Source of the DNA: a virus
Length of the DNA stretch: 22,222 bases
Reading direction: 5' to 3' (one strand)
IMG/VR virus record: IMGVR_UViG_3300006916_000449
Span: 1-22,222 of that record
The translations under genes and the position numbers were made by a program. The notes beneath the pieces are model-generated. The model was not told the DNA's origin and did not search any database. It saw nothing but the letters and a program-made list of their open reading frames with translations. Below, in pieces: positions 6,344 through 14,791 of this stretch. Each line of letters begins with the position of its first letter. Positions within the stretch are counted from its first letter, which is position 1.

Positions 6344-7855
6344 ATGGAAAGCGTCGAGAATTTAAAACTTAATGTTAGTAATATAAAAAGTGTATTGACT
6401 ACATCAAATAAAAATTTGAAACAGTTACAAATTAAAAAGACAAGTATATTAAGGAAACAAATACAAGGCGAAAAAAGATTTGAAAGAGAGAAAAAAATAG
6501 AGACCCCTAGAATTCCTGGATCCGAACTTGCCAAAGGAATTGTAAGAAAAATTGCAAGTCCTGTTATGGGAGTATTTGATAGAATAATGGGATTTTTCAG
6601 TGCTATATTACTTGGATTTGTAGTTAATAATTTGCCAAAAATAATTGCAGAGTTGACTCCTATTTTTGAAACTATGAAACCAATATATGAAGGTTTTATG
6701 AAAGGATTGGGATTTGTGATAAATGGAATAGGATTTTTGTATAATTCTGTTGCGCCATTATTTTTTAATGAAAATGAAGCACGAAATAATATTAAAACTG
6801 CAGAAGATACACTCAAATTAATTGATAAGGATTTAGATGAAGGTTTTGAATTGTCAAAAGATAATGATAATACTGAATCTGAGACAACTCAAACTCAAGA
6901 AGTAAATAATTATACGGATCCTTCTACGCCTGTCATTCAACAACAAACTCAAGTAAAACCGGAAATACAAAAAAGAAATACTGGTGGTTTAGTAAACAAA
7001 AGACAAAATGCGAATCTTCCACCAAGAAGAAATAATTATGAAAATGCAAAAACAAATCCTTTAAGGTTATTTGGAAAGGTAACAGAGCAAAACAGCGAAA
7101 ATGTAAATCTATTTGAAAAAAATAATGATAAATTAGAAGAAATTGCAAAATTATTAAAATCATCAGAAAGGAAAAAATCTATTACTACTAATGATAATAA
7201 ACCGGCAACTGATAATAAAGTTGTAATTAGTGATGGTAAAATTACCGGACAAATTGTTGGAAGAGTTGGGCATAGTGGGTATACGATCCCAGAAGGTCCA
7301 GAGGGTTCTCACATTCACATTGAAACTGGAAGGGGGGAAGGAGGAGCGGGAGGAGAGATTCCTTCATCAGTTTTGAGTAATATTATTGTTGGTGGTAAAC
7401 CATTGTCTGATTGGCCTCAAACTTCAACAATTGGTGATGGTAGAGGGCACCGTGGATTGGATTATGGTATTCCGAAGGGGACACCAATTACTCTTAAAGG
7501 GGGATTGAAACTTGTTGATTATGATACGGTTAGAGATCCAAGTGGATATGGAAATAATATAGTTATTGTGGATAAATATGGAAATTATTATTTAATTGCT
7601 CACTTATCCAGTGGACCAGAGAAATCTAAAGATGGTGAAGGTGGGCAGTTAAATAATAGTATAACATCTAGACAAATAATTCCTTTAAGTGACGAAATTA
7701 AGAAACAAATTATTATAGTTCCTGTAGAAAAGTTAGTGCCTATTGAAACTCCAGTTCCAGTTACTGGCAATTCTACAAAGGTCTATAGACCTGGTGGAGG
7801 AAAAGATTATGGTGGACGACCTTTAAATCCCTGGCAAACGAGAGGACCTCAATAA
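6344..7855 (+). CDS. Tape-measure-like protein with a permuted M23 metallopeptidase domain
   Basis: The 503-aa protein starts with a coiled coil (1-45). Hydrophobic helices follow (FFSAILLGFVVNNL near 84, FVINGIGFLYNSVAP near 125) that mirror the preceding protein, then a low-complexity charged linker (150-295). Residues 298-424 hold all M23 (LytM-type) metallopeptidase motifs: H323 and H325 in GSHIHIE, H369 and D373 in HRGLDYG, and H420 in LIAHLS. In known M23 enzymes the order is HxxxD, AHLS, HxH; here HxH comes first, so the domain looks circularly permuted. The expected activity is zinc-dependent cutting of peptidoglycan cross-bridge peptides, presumably during DNA injection. It lies three bases after the tape-measure-like gene and shares one base with the gp27-like gene. 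Confidence 0.75.
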   Translation: MESVENLKLNVSNIKSVLTTSNKNLKQLQIKKTSILRKQIQGEKRFEREKKIETPRIPGSELAKGIVRKIASPVMGVFDRIMGFFSAILLGFVVNNLPKIIAELTPIFETMKPIYEGFMKGLGFVINGIGFLYNSVAPLFFNENEARNNIKTAEDTLKLIDKDLDEGFELSKDNDNTESETTQTQEVNNYTDPSTPVIQQQTQVKPEIQKRNTGGLVNKRQNANLPPRRNNYENAKTNPLRLFGKVTEQNSENVNLFEKNNDKLEEIAKLLKSSERKKSITTNDNKPATDNKVVISDGKITGQIVGRVGHSGYTIPEGPEGSHIHIETGRGEGGAGGEIPSSVLSNIIVGGKPLSDWPQTSTIGDGRGHRGLDYGIPKGTPITLKGGLKLVDYDTVRDPSGYGNNIVIVDKYGNYYLIAHLSSGPEKSKDGEGGQLNNSITSRQIIPLSDEIKKQIIIVPVEKLVPIETPVPVTGNSTKVYRPGGGKDYGGRPLNPWQTRGPQ

Positions 7856-9171
7856 TGAATGCAGCACAAGCAAGTATATTTGAAGAATTTATAATTACAT
7901 CTGATGACGGAAGTAATTCTGTAAATCTTTATGATGGTCAGATAAGAATTATTAGTTTTGATTACTTTGAATCTATATTATCACCGTGCATTACTGGCAC
8001 AATTATAATTTCTAGTGGATCTGATGCTGCTGTATCGAGGGAAGATCCCCAAAATAGAGTAGGAAGTATATTATCGCATTTACCTCTTCGTGCAGGATCA
8101 ATAATATCGACAAAAATACGCACAAAAAATGGAGTATTGAATTTTTCTGGAGATGATTATAAAGTTTTATATGTGACAAAGGTTGTTCCTCTAATCCAAG
8201 ATTCTAATTCAGAAACAATATCTATAAAGTTTACATCTAAAATTGGATGGTTAAATGAAACTACCAGAATTACACGATCATTTAATGGAAAAATTACCAA
8301 ATCTGTAGAATCTATATTAACAAAAGAATTGGGTATAAAATCTAATAAAATTTTTATTGAAGAAGCAATCAATAGTCTCACATTTACTGGAATGAGAAAG
8401 AGACCATTTGATTTATTAATAGGACTTTTATTAAAACAATCTATACCCCCCAATACAGTAAATCCTGGTTATTTTTGTTATGAAACAAAGAGTGGATTTA
8501 ATTATGTTTCTATTGATACTTTGATAAATCGAGAGGAATTTAAAATTCCTTATGAATATAATGGCAAAAATATATCATCTTTTGAAACTAAAGATGACAG
8601 TGCTGATTTTAAGGTAGCAACATTTTCGACAGAAAAAGATCAAGATTTGTTGATGCAAATTAGATCTGGAATGTATGCTACAAAAAATTTATTTTTCAAT
8701 CCACTAACTTTTAAATTTACCGAAATTGACATATCTGTGATAACAAATTCAAAGTTTTCTTCATTGGGTAAAAAACAAAAACTTCCAAGAATTTTAGATC
8801 AAGATTTCAATGAGGGGAAAAAATATCATCGAGTTCAGTCTGCTATCCTAGATATAGGAAGTAATACAGAAGAAAAAACTCAAAATAATAATCCAGAACT
8901 TTACTATGCAGCAGGAACTACTAGATATAATGCATTATTTTCTCAAATTCATAATGTAACAATTCCATCAAATATTTTACTTGAAGCTGGAGATTCGATT
9001 ATTTTAAATATTGAAAGTATATCTAATGATAAGGTGCAAGGTGTTGATCAAGTTAAAAGTGGTAAATATATAATTAGGGGAATAAGGCATCATTTTACTC
9101 CTAAAGTATCTACTACTGGATTAAAACTTATTCGCGATTCTTATGGATTACATTTTAGTAAGAGCAAATAA
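7855..9171 (+). CDS. 27: Baseplate hub subunit, gp27-like
   Basis: The 438-aa protein lies between the tape-measure pair and the gp5-type OB gene, the place of gp27. Its sequence suits the family. An N-terminal beta domain includes LYDGQIRIISFDYFESILSP and CITGTIIISS. A middle region has SVESILTKELG and RPFDLLIGLLL, followed by GYFCYETKSGFNYVSIDTL (about residue 203). The C-terminal ASSEMBLY-type beta strands include GDSIILNIESIS and YIIRGIRHHFTP. gp27 forms the trimeric torus at the centre of the baseplate that binds gp5 below and the tube above. T4 gp27 is 391 aa. A GAGAGG ribosome-binding site lies nine bases before the ATG. Both ends overlap neighbours by one base (TAATG), implying coupled translation with gp5. 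Confidence 0.75.
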   Translation: MNAAQASIFEEFIITSDDGSNSVNLYDGQIRIISFDYFESILSPCITGTIIISSGSDAAVSREDPQNRVGSILSHLPLRAGSIISTKIRTKNGVLNFSGDDYKVLYVTKVVPLIQDSNSETISIKFTSKIGWLNETTRITRSFNGKITKSVESILTKELGIKSNKIFIEEAINSLTFTGMRKRPFDLLIGLLLKQSIPPNTVNPGYFCYETKSGFNYVSIDTLINREEFKIPYEYNGKNISSFETKDDSADFKVATFSTEKDQDLLMQIRSGMYATKNLFFNPLTFKFTEIDISVITNSKFSSLGKKQKLPRILDQDFNEGKKYHRVQSAILDIGSNTEEKTQNNNPELYYAAGTTRYNALFSQIHNVTIPSNILLEAGDSIILNIESISNDKVQGVDQVKSGKYIIRGIRHHFTPKVSTTGLKLIRDSYGLHFSKSK

Positions 9172-9683
9172 TGGAAGGACTAAATTCGGCACAATTTAAT
9201 TTTTATGGTTTGGGGACAAATGAGTGGATAGGTATGATATTGCCCTTTGAATCCCAAAAAGATCAATCTACGGGAAAGAAAGGATTTGGTTTTCGTTATC
9301 GAGTGGCTATTATGGGTTATCATCCACTTGATAATAGTATAACTGATGAAGAAATTACTTATGCCATAACTGGATTCTCACCTGCTGATGGCGGCGGCGG
9401 TGGATCGTGTTATAAAACATCTAAATTGACTCAAGGAGATGTTGTTTTGGGTAAATTTTTAGATGGTGATAATAAACAATTGCCAATTATATTGCATGTT
9501 TTATGTAGAACGTCTGATATACAATATGGATATGGATCTGGTAGATTTGATCCAAAAACTGGATTTGTTGGAAGTAGAAAAAAGACATCATTAACAAAAA
9601 ATCAAGAAACATGTGAACAAAAAGGAATATGCACGCCAAGACTAATACCTGGGAATGGGAAACAAGGTAGAACATCTCCATAA
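9171..9683 (+). CDS. 5: gp5-type OB-fold hub protein without lysozyme domain
   Basis: The 170-aa protein corresponds to the N-terminal OB domain of T4 gp5 only. About residues 15-112 form the OB-like region: EWIGMILPFE, RYRVAIMGYHP, a Gly-run loop (GGGGGS at 74-79), then LTQGDVVLGKFLDGDNKQLP and IILHVL. T4 gp5 (575 aa) continues with a lysozyme domain and a triple-stranded beta-helix. Here the remaining ~58 residues are a polar tail with two cysteines (QETCEQKGICTP), and no lysozyme sequence follows. The protein should plug the gp27 torus and anchor the spike. Its coupling to the gp27-like gene through TAATG supports a stoichiometric complex. Confidence 0.8.
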   Translation: MEGLNSAQFNFYGLGTNEWIGMILPFESQKDQSTGKKGFGFRYRVAIMGYHPLDNSITDEEITYAITGFSPADGGGGGSCYKTSKLTQGDVVLGKFLDGDNKQLPIILHVLCRTSDIQYGYGSGRFDPKTGFVGSRKKTSLTKNQETCEQKGICTPRLIPGNGKQGRTSP

Positions 9684-9686
9684 ATA
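9679..9686 (+). promoter_or_regulatory. Possible late promoter before the 496-aa gene
   Basis: CATAAATA matches NATAAATA exactly and overlaps the gp5 stop codon in a 16-base gap. Only 13 bases separate it from the ATG at 9700, so any leader would be a few bases long. It is listed as a weak candidate. Confidence 0.28.
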
Positions 9687-9699
9687 ATTCAAAAAATAT

Positions 9700-11190
9700 A
9701 TGTCAGTTTGTGCAGATCCTATCAGTAATACATCTGGTCATGTAGTAATTCTTCCAGATCCTTGTAAAGATAATACCTTTGCGAAGGCAGAAGCATATCT
9801 GGAAAACTTTTTTGCTTTGGTAACAAAACCACTTGATTCATCCTCAAGTTTAGATCAAGAATTGAAAAAAACCGTGAAACTTCTTTCTATTGGTATGAAA
9901 GGTTTTGTAAATTCTGTTGTGGGAAGATTTCAAGATGAATTGATTGAAAGAATAAAAGGTGGACTTGCAGGACTGGAAAATGCAGTTAGATCTTCATATA
10001 AAGGAAATGAATTATTCAAAGCTCTTGATGAATTAGCAAAAAAACAAGGCGCTCAAATTGATCCAGTTGATAATCTGTTTAAGGCACTTGCTTGTTTGGC
10101 AAATAAGGTTACGGATGCCGCAGAAAAAATATTCACTGATTTGCTATCACAAGCAGTAAAAAATGTATTGAATGTCCCTATTTGTGCAGTTGAGCAAATA
10201 TTGGGTGCATTTACTAATAAGATGATAGATATCATTGAGAGCACCGTTTCACCAATATTGGAACCGATTAAGAATGCATTAGAATTTGTTTTTGATGTAA
10301 GAGATTTTCTTGTTGGTGTAGTGAAAACATTGAGAAAGGTTGAAAATCTTTTAAATTGTAATGAGAAGAAAAAGTGTCCTCCATCTACAAAATATAAAAT
10401 CAATCAAGGATTGTTGAGAGATAGGGGAGAAGGAGAGCAGAAAGACGCCTTTGATAGAATATTTGCAAAAGGAGCACTGTCAAGAGGTGCTGCAAATCTT
10501 GCAAATGATTTTGAAAATCAATATGGATCATGGTCTATATTTGGCGAGACCCTAGAAAATGCTGATCCAAATTCGGGTTGTTATACTGGAAATGTTGTCA
10601 GTTGTGGCACACCAAATGTAGAATTTTTTGGTGGTGATGGTGCAGGAGCATTTGGAAGAGTAATACTTGGCAATATTATTAATGAAGTTGATAGTGAAGG
10701 TGTAATTGATTCTGCACAAAGGACTGCAAGTATTGTTGGTGTAGAAATTCAAGATCCCGGAAGTGGATATACAACTCCACCAATTGTATCTTTTACTGAT
10801 GCATGTGATAAGGGATATGGTGCATATGGCAGAGCAAACATAGATACAAATCCTAGTTCTCCAACTTATGGTCAAGTTACTTCTATAAGTATTATTAGTA
10901 AAGGAGAAAATTACCCAACGGAAGGTCTTATTGAAGATCCATTATACATTGAAGATATTGTAATTGAAAATCCCGGATCTGGATACTCTGAAGGTGATTC
11001 TGCTCAAGGGATTAAATTAACAATTCGTGATGGTCAAATTGTTGACACTGAAATTGAAAACTTAGGATACAATGGATTGCCTGACCTAAATATCAACAGT
11101 AACACTGGGTTTGGAGCTGTGCTAAGACCAATAATGGCAGTTGTTCCGCCACAGAGAGAAGTTATTCAAGTTATAGATTGTGTGAGGTAA
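9700..11190 (+). CDS. Virion structural protein with PGSGY repeats
   Basis: The 496-aa protein has two halves. Residues 1 to about 215 are helical and amphipathic with several cysteines. From about 310 onward the protein is beta-rich and carries repeats of the form V-x-I-x-(D/N)-PGSGY: P353-Y357 (DPGSGYTTPPIV) and P425-Y429 (NPGSGYSEGD). Two weaker copies (SKGENYPTEG, ENLGYNGLPD) lie among them. Such repeats are common in cyanomyovirus structural proteins. I do not recognise a T4 counterpart. It lies between the gp5 OB gene and the spike-like gene, that is, inside the stretch that in T4 is one gp5 gene. A hub- or spike-associated role is plausible but unproven. The next gene starts four bases after its stop codon. 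Confidence 0.7.
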   Translation: MSVCADPISNTSGHVVILPDPCKDNTFAKAEAYLENFFALVTKPLDSSSSLDQELKKTVKLLSIGMKGFVNSVVGRFQDELIERIKGGLAGLENAVRSSYKGNELFKALDELAKKQGAQIDPVDNLFKALACLANKVTDAAEKIFTDLLSQAVKNVLNVPICAVEQILGAFTNKMIDIIESTVSPILEPIKNALEFVFDVRDFLVGVVKTLRKVENLLNCNEKKKCPPSTKYKINQGLLRDRGEGEQKDAFDRIFAKGALSRGAANLANDFENQYGSWSIFGETLENADPNSGCYTGNVVSCGTPNVEFFGGDGAGAFGRVILGNIINEVDSEGVIDSAQRTASIVGVEIQDPGSGYTTPPIVSFTDACDKGYGAYGRANIDTNPSSPTYGQVTSISIISKGENYPTEGLIEDPLYIEDIVIENPGSGYSEGDSAQGIKLTIRDGQIVDTEIENLGYNGLPDLNINSNTGFGAVLRPIMAVVPPQREVIQVIDCVR

Positions 11191-11193
11191 CAT

Positions 11194-11724
11194 ATGGCAA
11201 ATTCTGATAGTTTATATCGAGAGGTTTGTAGTCCAAAATTAGTTATTGAGTCGAATTCTGAAGAGCAAACTACTGCCGGTAAATGTGCCTTTTCTATTAA
11301 AAGTGAAAACGAGTCTGGTATTCGTTGCTCACAAGGATTGTATGAAAATGGGATGTTTCATCAAGGAACAGAAGGACGGTTTGAAATAGAGTGTGGAGAT
11401 AAAAATAGAGATGGACAACCAGATTTTACTTTAATTGCACATAATGGCAATATTCATTTTAATGCTGATAGTGGATCATTCGTTGTAGGTGCAGAAACAA
11501 TTACTTTAAAGGCAACAGATGAAATTGTAATAGATGCTCCTTCAATTAGAATTGGAAATAATGAAGGGCAAACAAATAAAATTGAACTTCATGCACAAAA
11601 TTTGATTCCTGTAGAGAATGGAAAAATAAAAAAATTTGAATTGAAAGAAGCACTAATGTCTTCAAGCACAGTTGCATCTTTTAAAGGGTCATTAGCTTCT
11701 GGAAATCCAAAATTAAAAGCATAA
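11194..11724 (+). CDS. Beta-helical central spike (gp5 C-terminal-like) protein
   Basis: The 176-aa protein contains a run of short alternating strands at about residues 78-121 (FTLIAHNGNIHFNADSG, then SFVVGAETITLKATDEIVI, then DAPSIRIGN). The periodicity is that of the triple-stranded beta-helix of T4 gp5C and VgrG spikes. Cysteines occur at 12, 31, 45 and 67. The C-terminal 50 residues are polar and may fold back or bind a tip. A GAGG ribosome-binding site lies six bases before the ATG. I infer that it is the membrane-piercing needle, made from its own gene rather than as a gp5 domain. No PAAR-type tip protein is evident in the window. Confidence 0.62.
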   Translation: MANSDSLYREVCSPKLVIESNSEEQTTAGKCAFSIKSENESGIRCSQGLYENGMFHQGTEGRFEIECGDKNRDGQPDFTLIAHNGNIHFNADSGSFVVGAETITLKATDEIVIDAPSIRIGNNEGQTNKIELHAQNLIPVENGKIKKFELKEALMSSSTVASFKGSLASGNPKLKA

Positions 11725-11727
11725 AAA

Positions 11728-14700
11728 ATGGGAATACCAAGAATAAATCCAGATTTTTCTCAATTAGGTAATTCGATATTTGAAACCGTATATATTTACG
11801 ATAAACTTTATGCGAATGAAATTGTTGTAGATAACACAATTTTTACTGGTGATGTTAATCTTGATGTTTTACGAGTAAGAAAATATTTTAGTGTAGGTAC
11901 TAAGGAAAAACTTTTAAATGTTAATGATAATACTAAAAGAATTGGAATTAACACATTAAATCCTGATAGATCAATTGTTGCGATTGGTAATGTTGGAATA
12001 GGAGGAACGGTTGATATTAATGGTGGTAGGGTAGGTATTAATTCTGATTATATTGATCCAACAGGCAATAGAGTTCTTGAAGTTGGTGGAAGTATAAAGA
12101 TCACAAAATACATTTATGATCAATTTGATAAAAGAGGTAATAATACAAACGTTCTTTCTGTTGATGCAAATGGAATTTTCTGGAAAGAATTAAGTACAGA
12201 AGTTCAGGAAGGTGTCTTTTTACAAGAAGAAGGTGTTGAAGTAGGACAAGGGGTTTCTTTCACAAATATTAATTTCGTGGAGAGAAACAGTCTTGGTATT
12301 TTGACCGAGACTCTGGGAATTACATCTTCCGGAATTTTAGGACTTGCCACTATATTTTCCAATGATTATTGGGGAAATGCAATAGGTGGTGACAAGGCAG
12401 TTGCCGATAATAACATTTATAGAATGACCAATGTTGGTATTTTTACCAATAATCCATTAGTTGCACTACAGATTGGTAAAAATACTTCTGGTGTGGTTGC
12501 CATTACATCGGAGGGTAATCTTGGAATAGGAACTACAAATCCAAGATTTCCTTTGGATGTTTATGGCGGTGTCTCTATTAGTGGTGTAACAACTCTTGCA
12601 TCTGATGGAGGTATTACAACAACCGGTGGAGACTTATTTGTTGATAATGGTCTTTCTGTAGGAGGTGCTGCTACTATAGGAGGTGCTGCTACTGTAGGTG
12701 GTGAATTATTTGTTAAAGATGATTTATCTGTTTTTGGTGGAGATATAAAAACTAATCAATCCACATTTAACTTATTAAACACCACTGTAACCACATTAAA
12801 TCTTGGTGGTGCTGCAACTTCTATTGAGATAGGTAAGAATGATGCTACGGGCATTATAAGCATAAATTCTACGAAGGATTCAACCAGTAAAACAACAGGC
12901 GCATTAGTTGTTGATGGTGGTGTAGGAATTGCAAAAAGATTAACCGTAGATAATGTAAGTATTGCTAATACAGTTGGTGTTGGAAGTACTGCATATTTTG
13001 AGGATGAAGTTGATATTGATGGCACTCTAATACTAAATTCTTTTATACAGGATGTTAATGATTCTACTGGTGGCGATAAAGATTATCGTCTTGCTGCAGT
13101 TGGAAGTGGTGTTTCTTGGAGACCTTCTGGTGTTCAAACAAAGAGAACTATTTGGGTTTCGGAGAGTGGTAACGATGCCAATAGTGGATTACTTGAGGGT
13201 GATGCAAAAAGAACAGTTGGTGGTGCAGCAGCAATAGCAGAAGCGAGTGATACAATTGTTATAAGACCCGGAACATATGATGAAAACAATCCAATTGGAT
13301 TAAGAACTGACGTATCTGTTACAGGTCAAGATTTGAGATTGGTTACAATCAGACCTCAAAATTTGATGCGTGATATTTTTCATGTAAGAAGAGGATGTCT
13401 CATTGAGAATTTGAATTTTGCCTGTAAAAATAATGATGGAGATCCAAATGACAATGGAGTAAGTGTTGCAAATACTGGAGGAGGAGCAGTTGCATTTCCT
13501 CCAACACAAACAGACATTGATGCCGGGACTGCATATCAAGCGGTAAGTGGATTTACTGATGTTGGACCAGCAACAGAAGGTCCTACGGGAAGATGGAGAA
13601 GTCCATATATTAGAAATTGCACAAACTTCATGACCAAAAGTATTGGCATGAAGATTGATGGTAATCATGCCACAGCATCAAGTGATGGTGCTAATTTGAA
13701 ATCAATGGTTTGTGATTCATTTACTCAATACAATGAAGCAGGTATTGGAGTATCACTTACCAATGAAGCATATGCCCAATTAGTTTCTATATTTACAATT
13801 AATAATGATATAGGAATTTATGCTGATACTGGTGCTCAGTGTGATTTGACTAATTCTAATTCTTCCTTTGGAAATTATGGATTGGTTGCAGTTGGATTGG
13901 GAGCAACTCAATACACTGGTTTTGTTACTTCTAATACTGCTGGAGTTGCTTATGATTTTAATAACACCGATATTATAGTTGGCACTGCTGTTACCGACAG
14001 ATCCAATGTATATCAAAGACCTTTTGATGGGCAGGCAGTTTGGTTTGCGATTGATCTTGCAAACTATCCAGATGCAACTCCACCAAGTGGAAGCACAATA
14101 CTTCCATCTCCTATGAGAGAAGTTGAGAGAATTGATTTAATACCTAATGCTACTGGTAACTCTGGATTTAGTGCTGCTTCTCCTCCTAATGTGATTATAG
14201 AAGATTTTGATGATACTTTAGTTGAACCTAAAGGTCCTCAATCTATTGCTGCTCAAGCAACTGCAACTGTAAGTGCAGGAGGATCCATTACCCAAATTAA
14301 TTTAATTAGTAATGGTAGAAATTATCTTCCAACTCAAAATATAGTTGTTAGTATTAATGGAAATACTGGAATTGCGACTGCTATCATGAAACCTATCTAC
14401 TATACAGTTTCTGAAGCGGGCGATTTCAATTCTGTGGGTATGACGACTATAACCTTTAATGAATTTATACCATATGAATTATTTGAAGGAGATCCAATTT
14501 ATTTTGCAAGAATAAGTCGTATTCTTACATCTTCACATTCATTTGAATACATTGGTACTGGGACCACTATAAATAGTGCGTTACCCTTTGAGGGTGCAGT
14601 TCCAATCAAAGCTAATGAAGTTGATGCCAGAGATGGAGCACAAATTCCGTTTACTAGCACCGACCAAAAAGGAAATTTTGATATAGGAGAGGGGATACAA

Positions 14701-14790
14701 ATCGACCAAACAACGTCAACAATTAGAGGTAGAGATTTTAGTAGAGCAGTTCAGGCAGAAATTACACCATTAATACTTGCATTAAATTAA
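11728..14790 (+). CDS. Large tail fibre / appendage protein with beta-helix domain
   Basis: The 1020-aa protein starts with MGIPRINPDFSQLGNSIFET, probably an attachment region. It has several fibre-type GI(G/N)TxxP segments (IGINTLNPDRS; LGIGTTNPRFPLDVYGG near residue 266) and a TGALVVDGGVGIAKRLTVDN module. From residue 475 a right-handed beta-helix-like domain begins with IWVSESGNDANSG, followed by the DUF1565-like hallmark TIVIRPGTYDENNP (G515-Y517). Long stretches rich in G, N and S continue to about residue 780. A single PGSGY-like element (LISNGRNYLP) lies near 865. The stop of the previous gene is three bases before the ATG. The protein is probably a trimeric appendage; whether it is baseplate-bound (gp10-like) or a free fibre cannot be told from sequence. 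Confidence 0.75.
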   Translation: MGIPRINPDFSQLGNSIFETVYIYDKLYANEIVVDNTIFTGDVNLDVLRVRKYFSVGTKEKLLNVNDNTKRIGINTLNPDRSIVAIGNVGIGGTVDINGGRVGINSDYIDPTGNRVLEVGGSIKITKYIYDQFDKRGNNTNVLSVDANGIFWKELSTEVQEGVFLQEEGVEVGQGVSFTNINFVERNSLGILTETLGITSSGILGLATIFSNDYWGNAIGGDKAVADNNIYRMTNVGIFTNNPLVALQIGKNTSGVVAITSEGNLGIGTTNPRFPLDVYGGVSISGVTTLASDGGITTTGGDLFVDNGLSVGGAATIGGAATVGGELFVKDDLSVFGGDIKTNQSTFNLLNTTVTTLNLGGAATSIEIGKNDATGIISINSTKDSTSKTTGALVVDGGVGIAKRLTVDNVSIANTVGVGSTAYFEDEVDIDGTLILNSFIQDVNDSTGGDKDYRLAAVGSGVSWRPSGVQTKRTIWVSESGNDANSGLLEGDAKRTVGGAAAIAEASDTIVIRPGTYDENNPIGLRTDVSVTGQDLRLVTIRPQNLMRDIFHVRRGCLIENLNFACKNNDGDPNDNGVSVANTGGGAVAFPPTQTDIDAGTAYQAVSGFTDVGPATEGPTGRWRSPYIRNCTNFMTKSIGMKIDGNHATASSDGANLKSMVCDSFTQYNEAGIGVSLTNEAYAQLVSIFTINNDIGIYADTGAQCDLTNSNSSFGNYGLVAVGLGATQYTGFVTSNTAGVAYDFNNTDIIVGTAVTDRSNVYQRPFDGQAVWFAIDLANYPDATPPSGSTILPSPMREVERIDLIPNATGNSGFSAASPPNVIIEDFDDTLVEPKGPQSIAAQATATVSAGGSITQINLISNGRNYLPTQNIVVSINGNTGIATAIMKPIYYTVSEAGDFNSVGMTTITFNEFIPYELFEGDPIYFARISRILTSSHSFEYIGTGTTINSALPFEGAVPIKANEVDARDGAQIPFTSTDQKGNFDIGEGIQIDQTTSTIRGRDFSRAVQAEITPLILALN
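14568..14575 (+). promoter_or_regulatory. Candidate late promoter for the distal fibre genes
   Basis: TATAAATA is the exact T4 late promoter core. It lies inside the 1020-aa gene, 216 bases upstream of the ATG at 14792, and could give a separate transcript for the last two fibre genes. Confidence 0.4.
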
Positions 14791-14791
14791 T

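Noticed and set aside
6307-6816. 169-codon minus-strand open frame opposite the start of the M23 gene
   Set aside because: Its hydrophobic character is the mirror of the Lys/Asn-rich coiled-coil codons on the plus strand. It also spans the junction of two real genes.
7571-7578. GATAAATA as a late promoter for the gp27-like gene
   Set aside because: It encodes Asp-Lys-Tyr inside the M23 domain, nearly 280 bases before the next gene. Chance matches are expected in this AT-rich DNA.
9483-9683. Lysozyme domain expected after the gp5 OB fold
   Set aside because: The remaining ~58 residues are a short polar tail, and the following gene shows no glycoside hydrolase motif in any frame I read.
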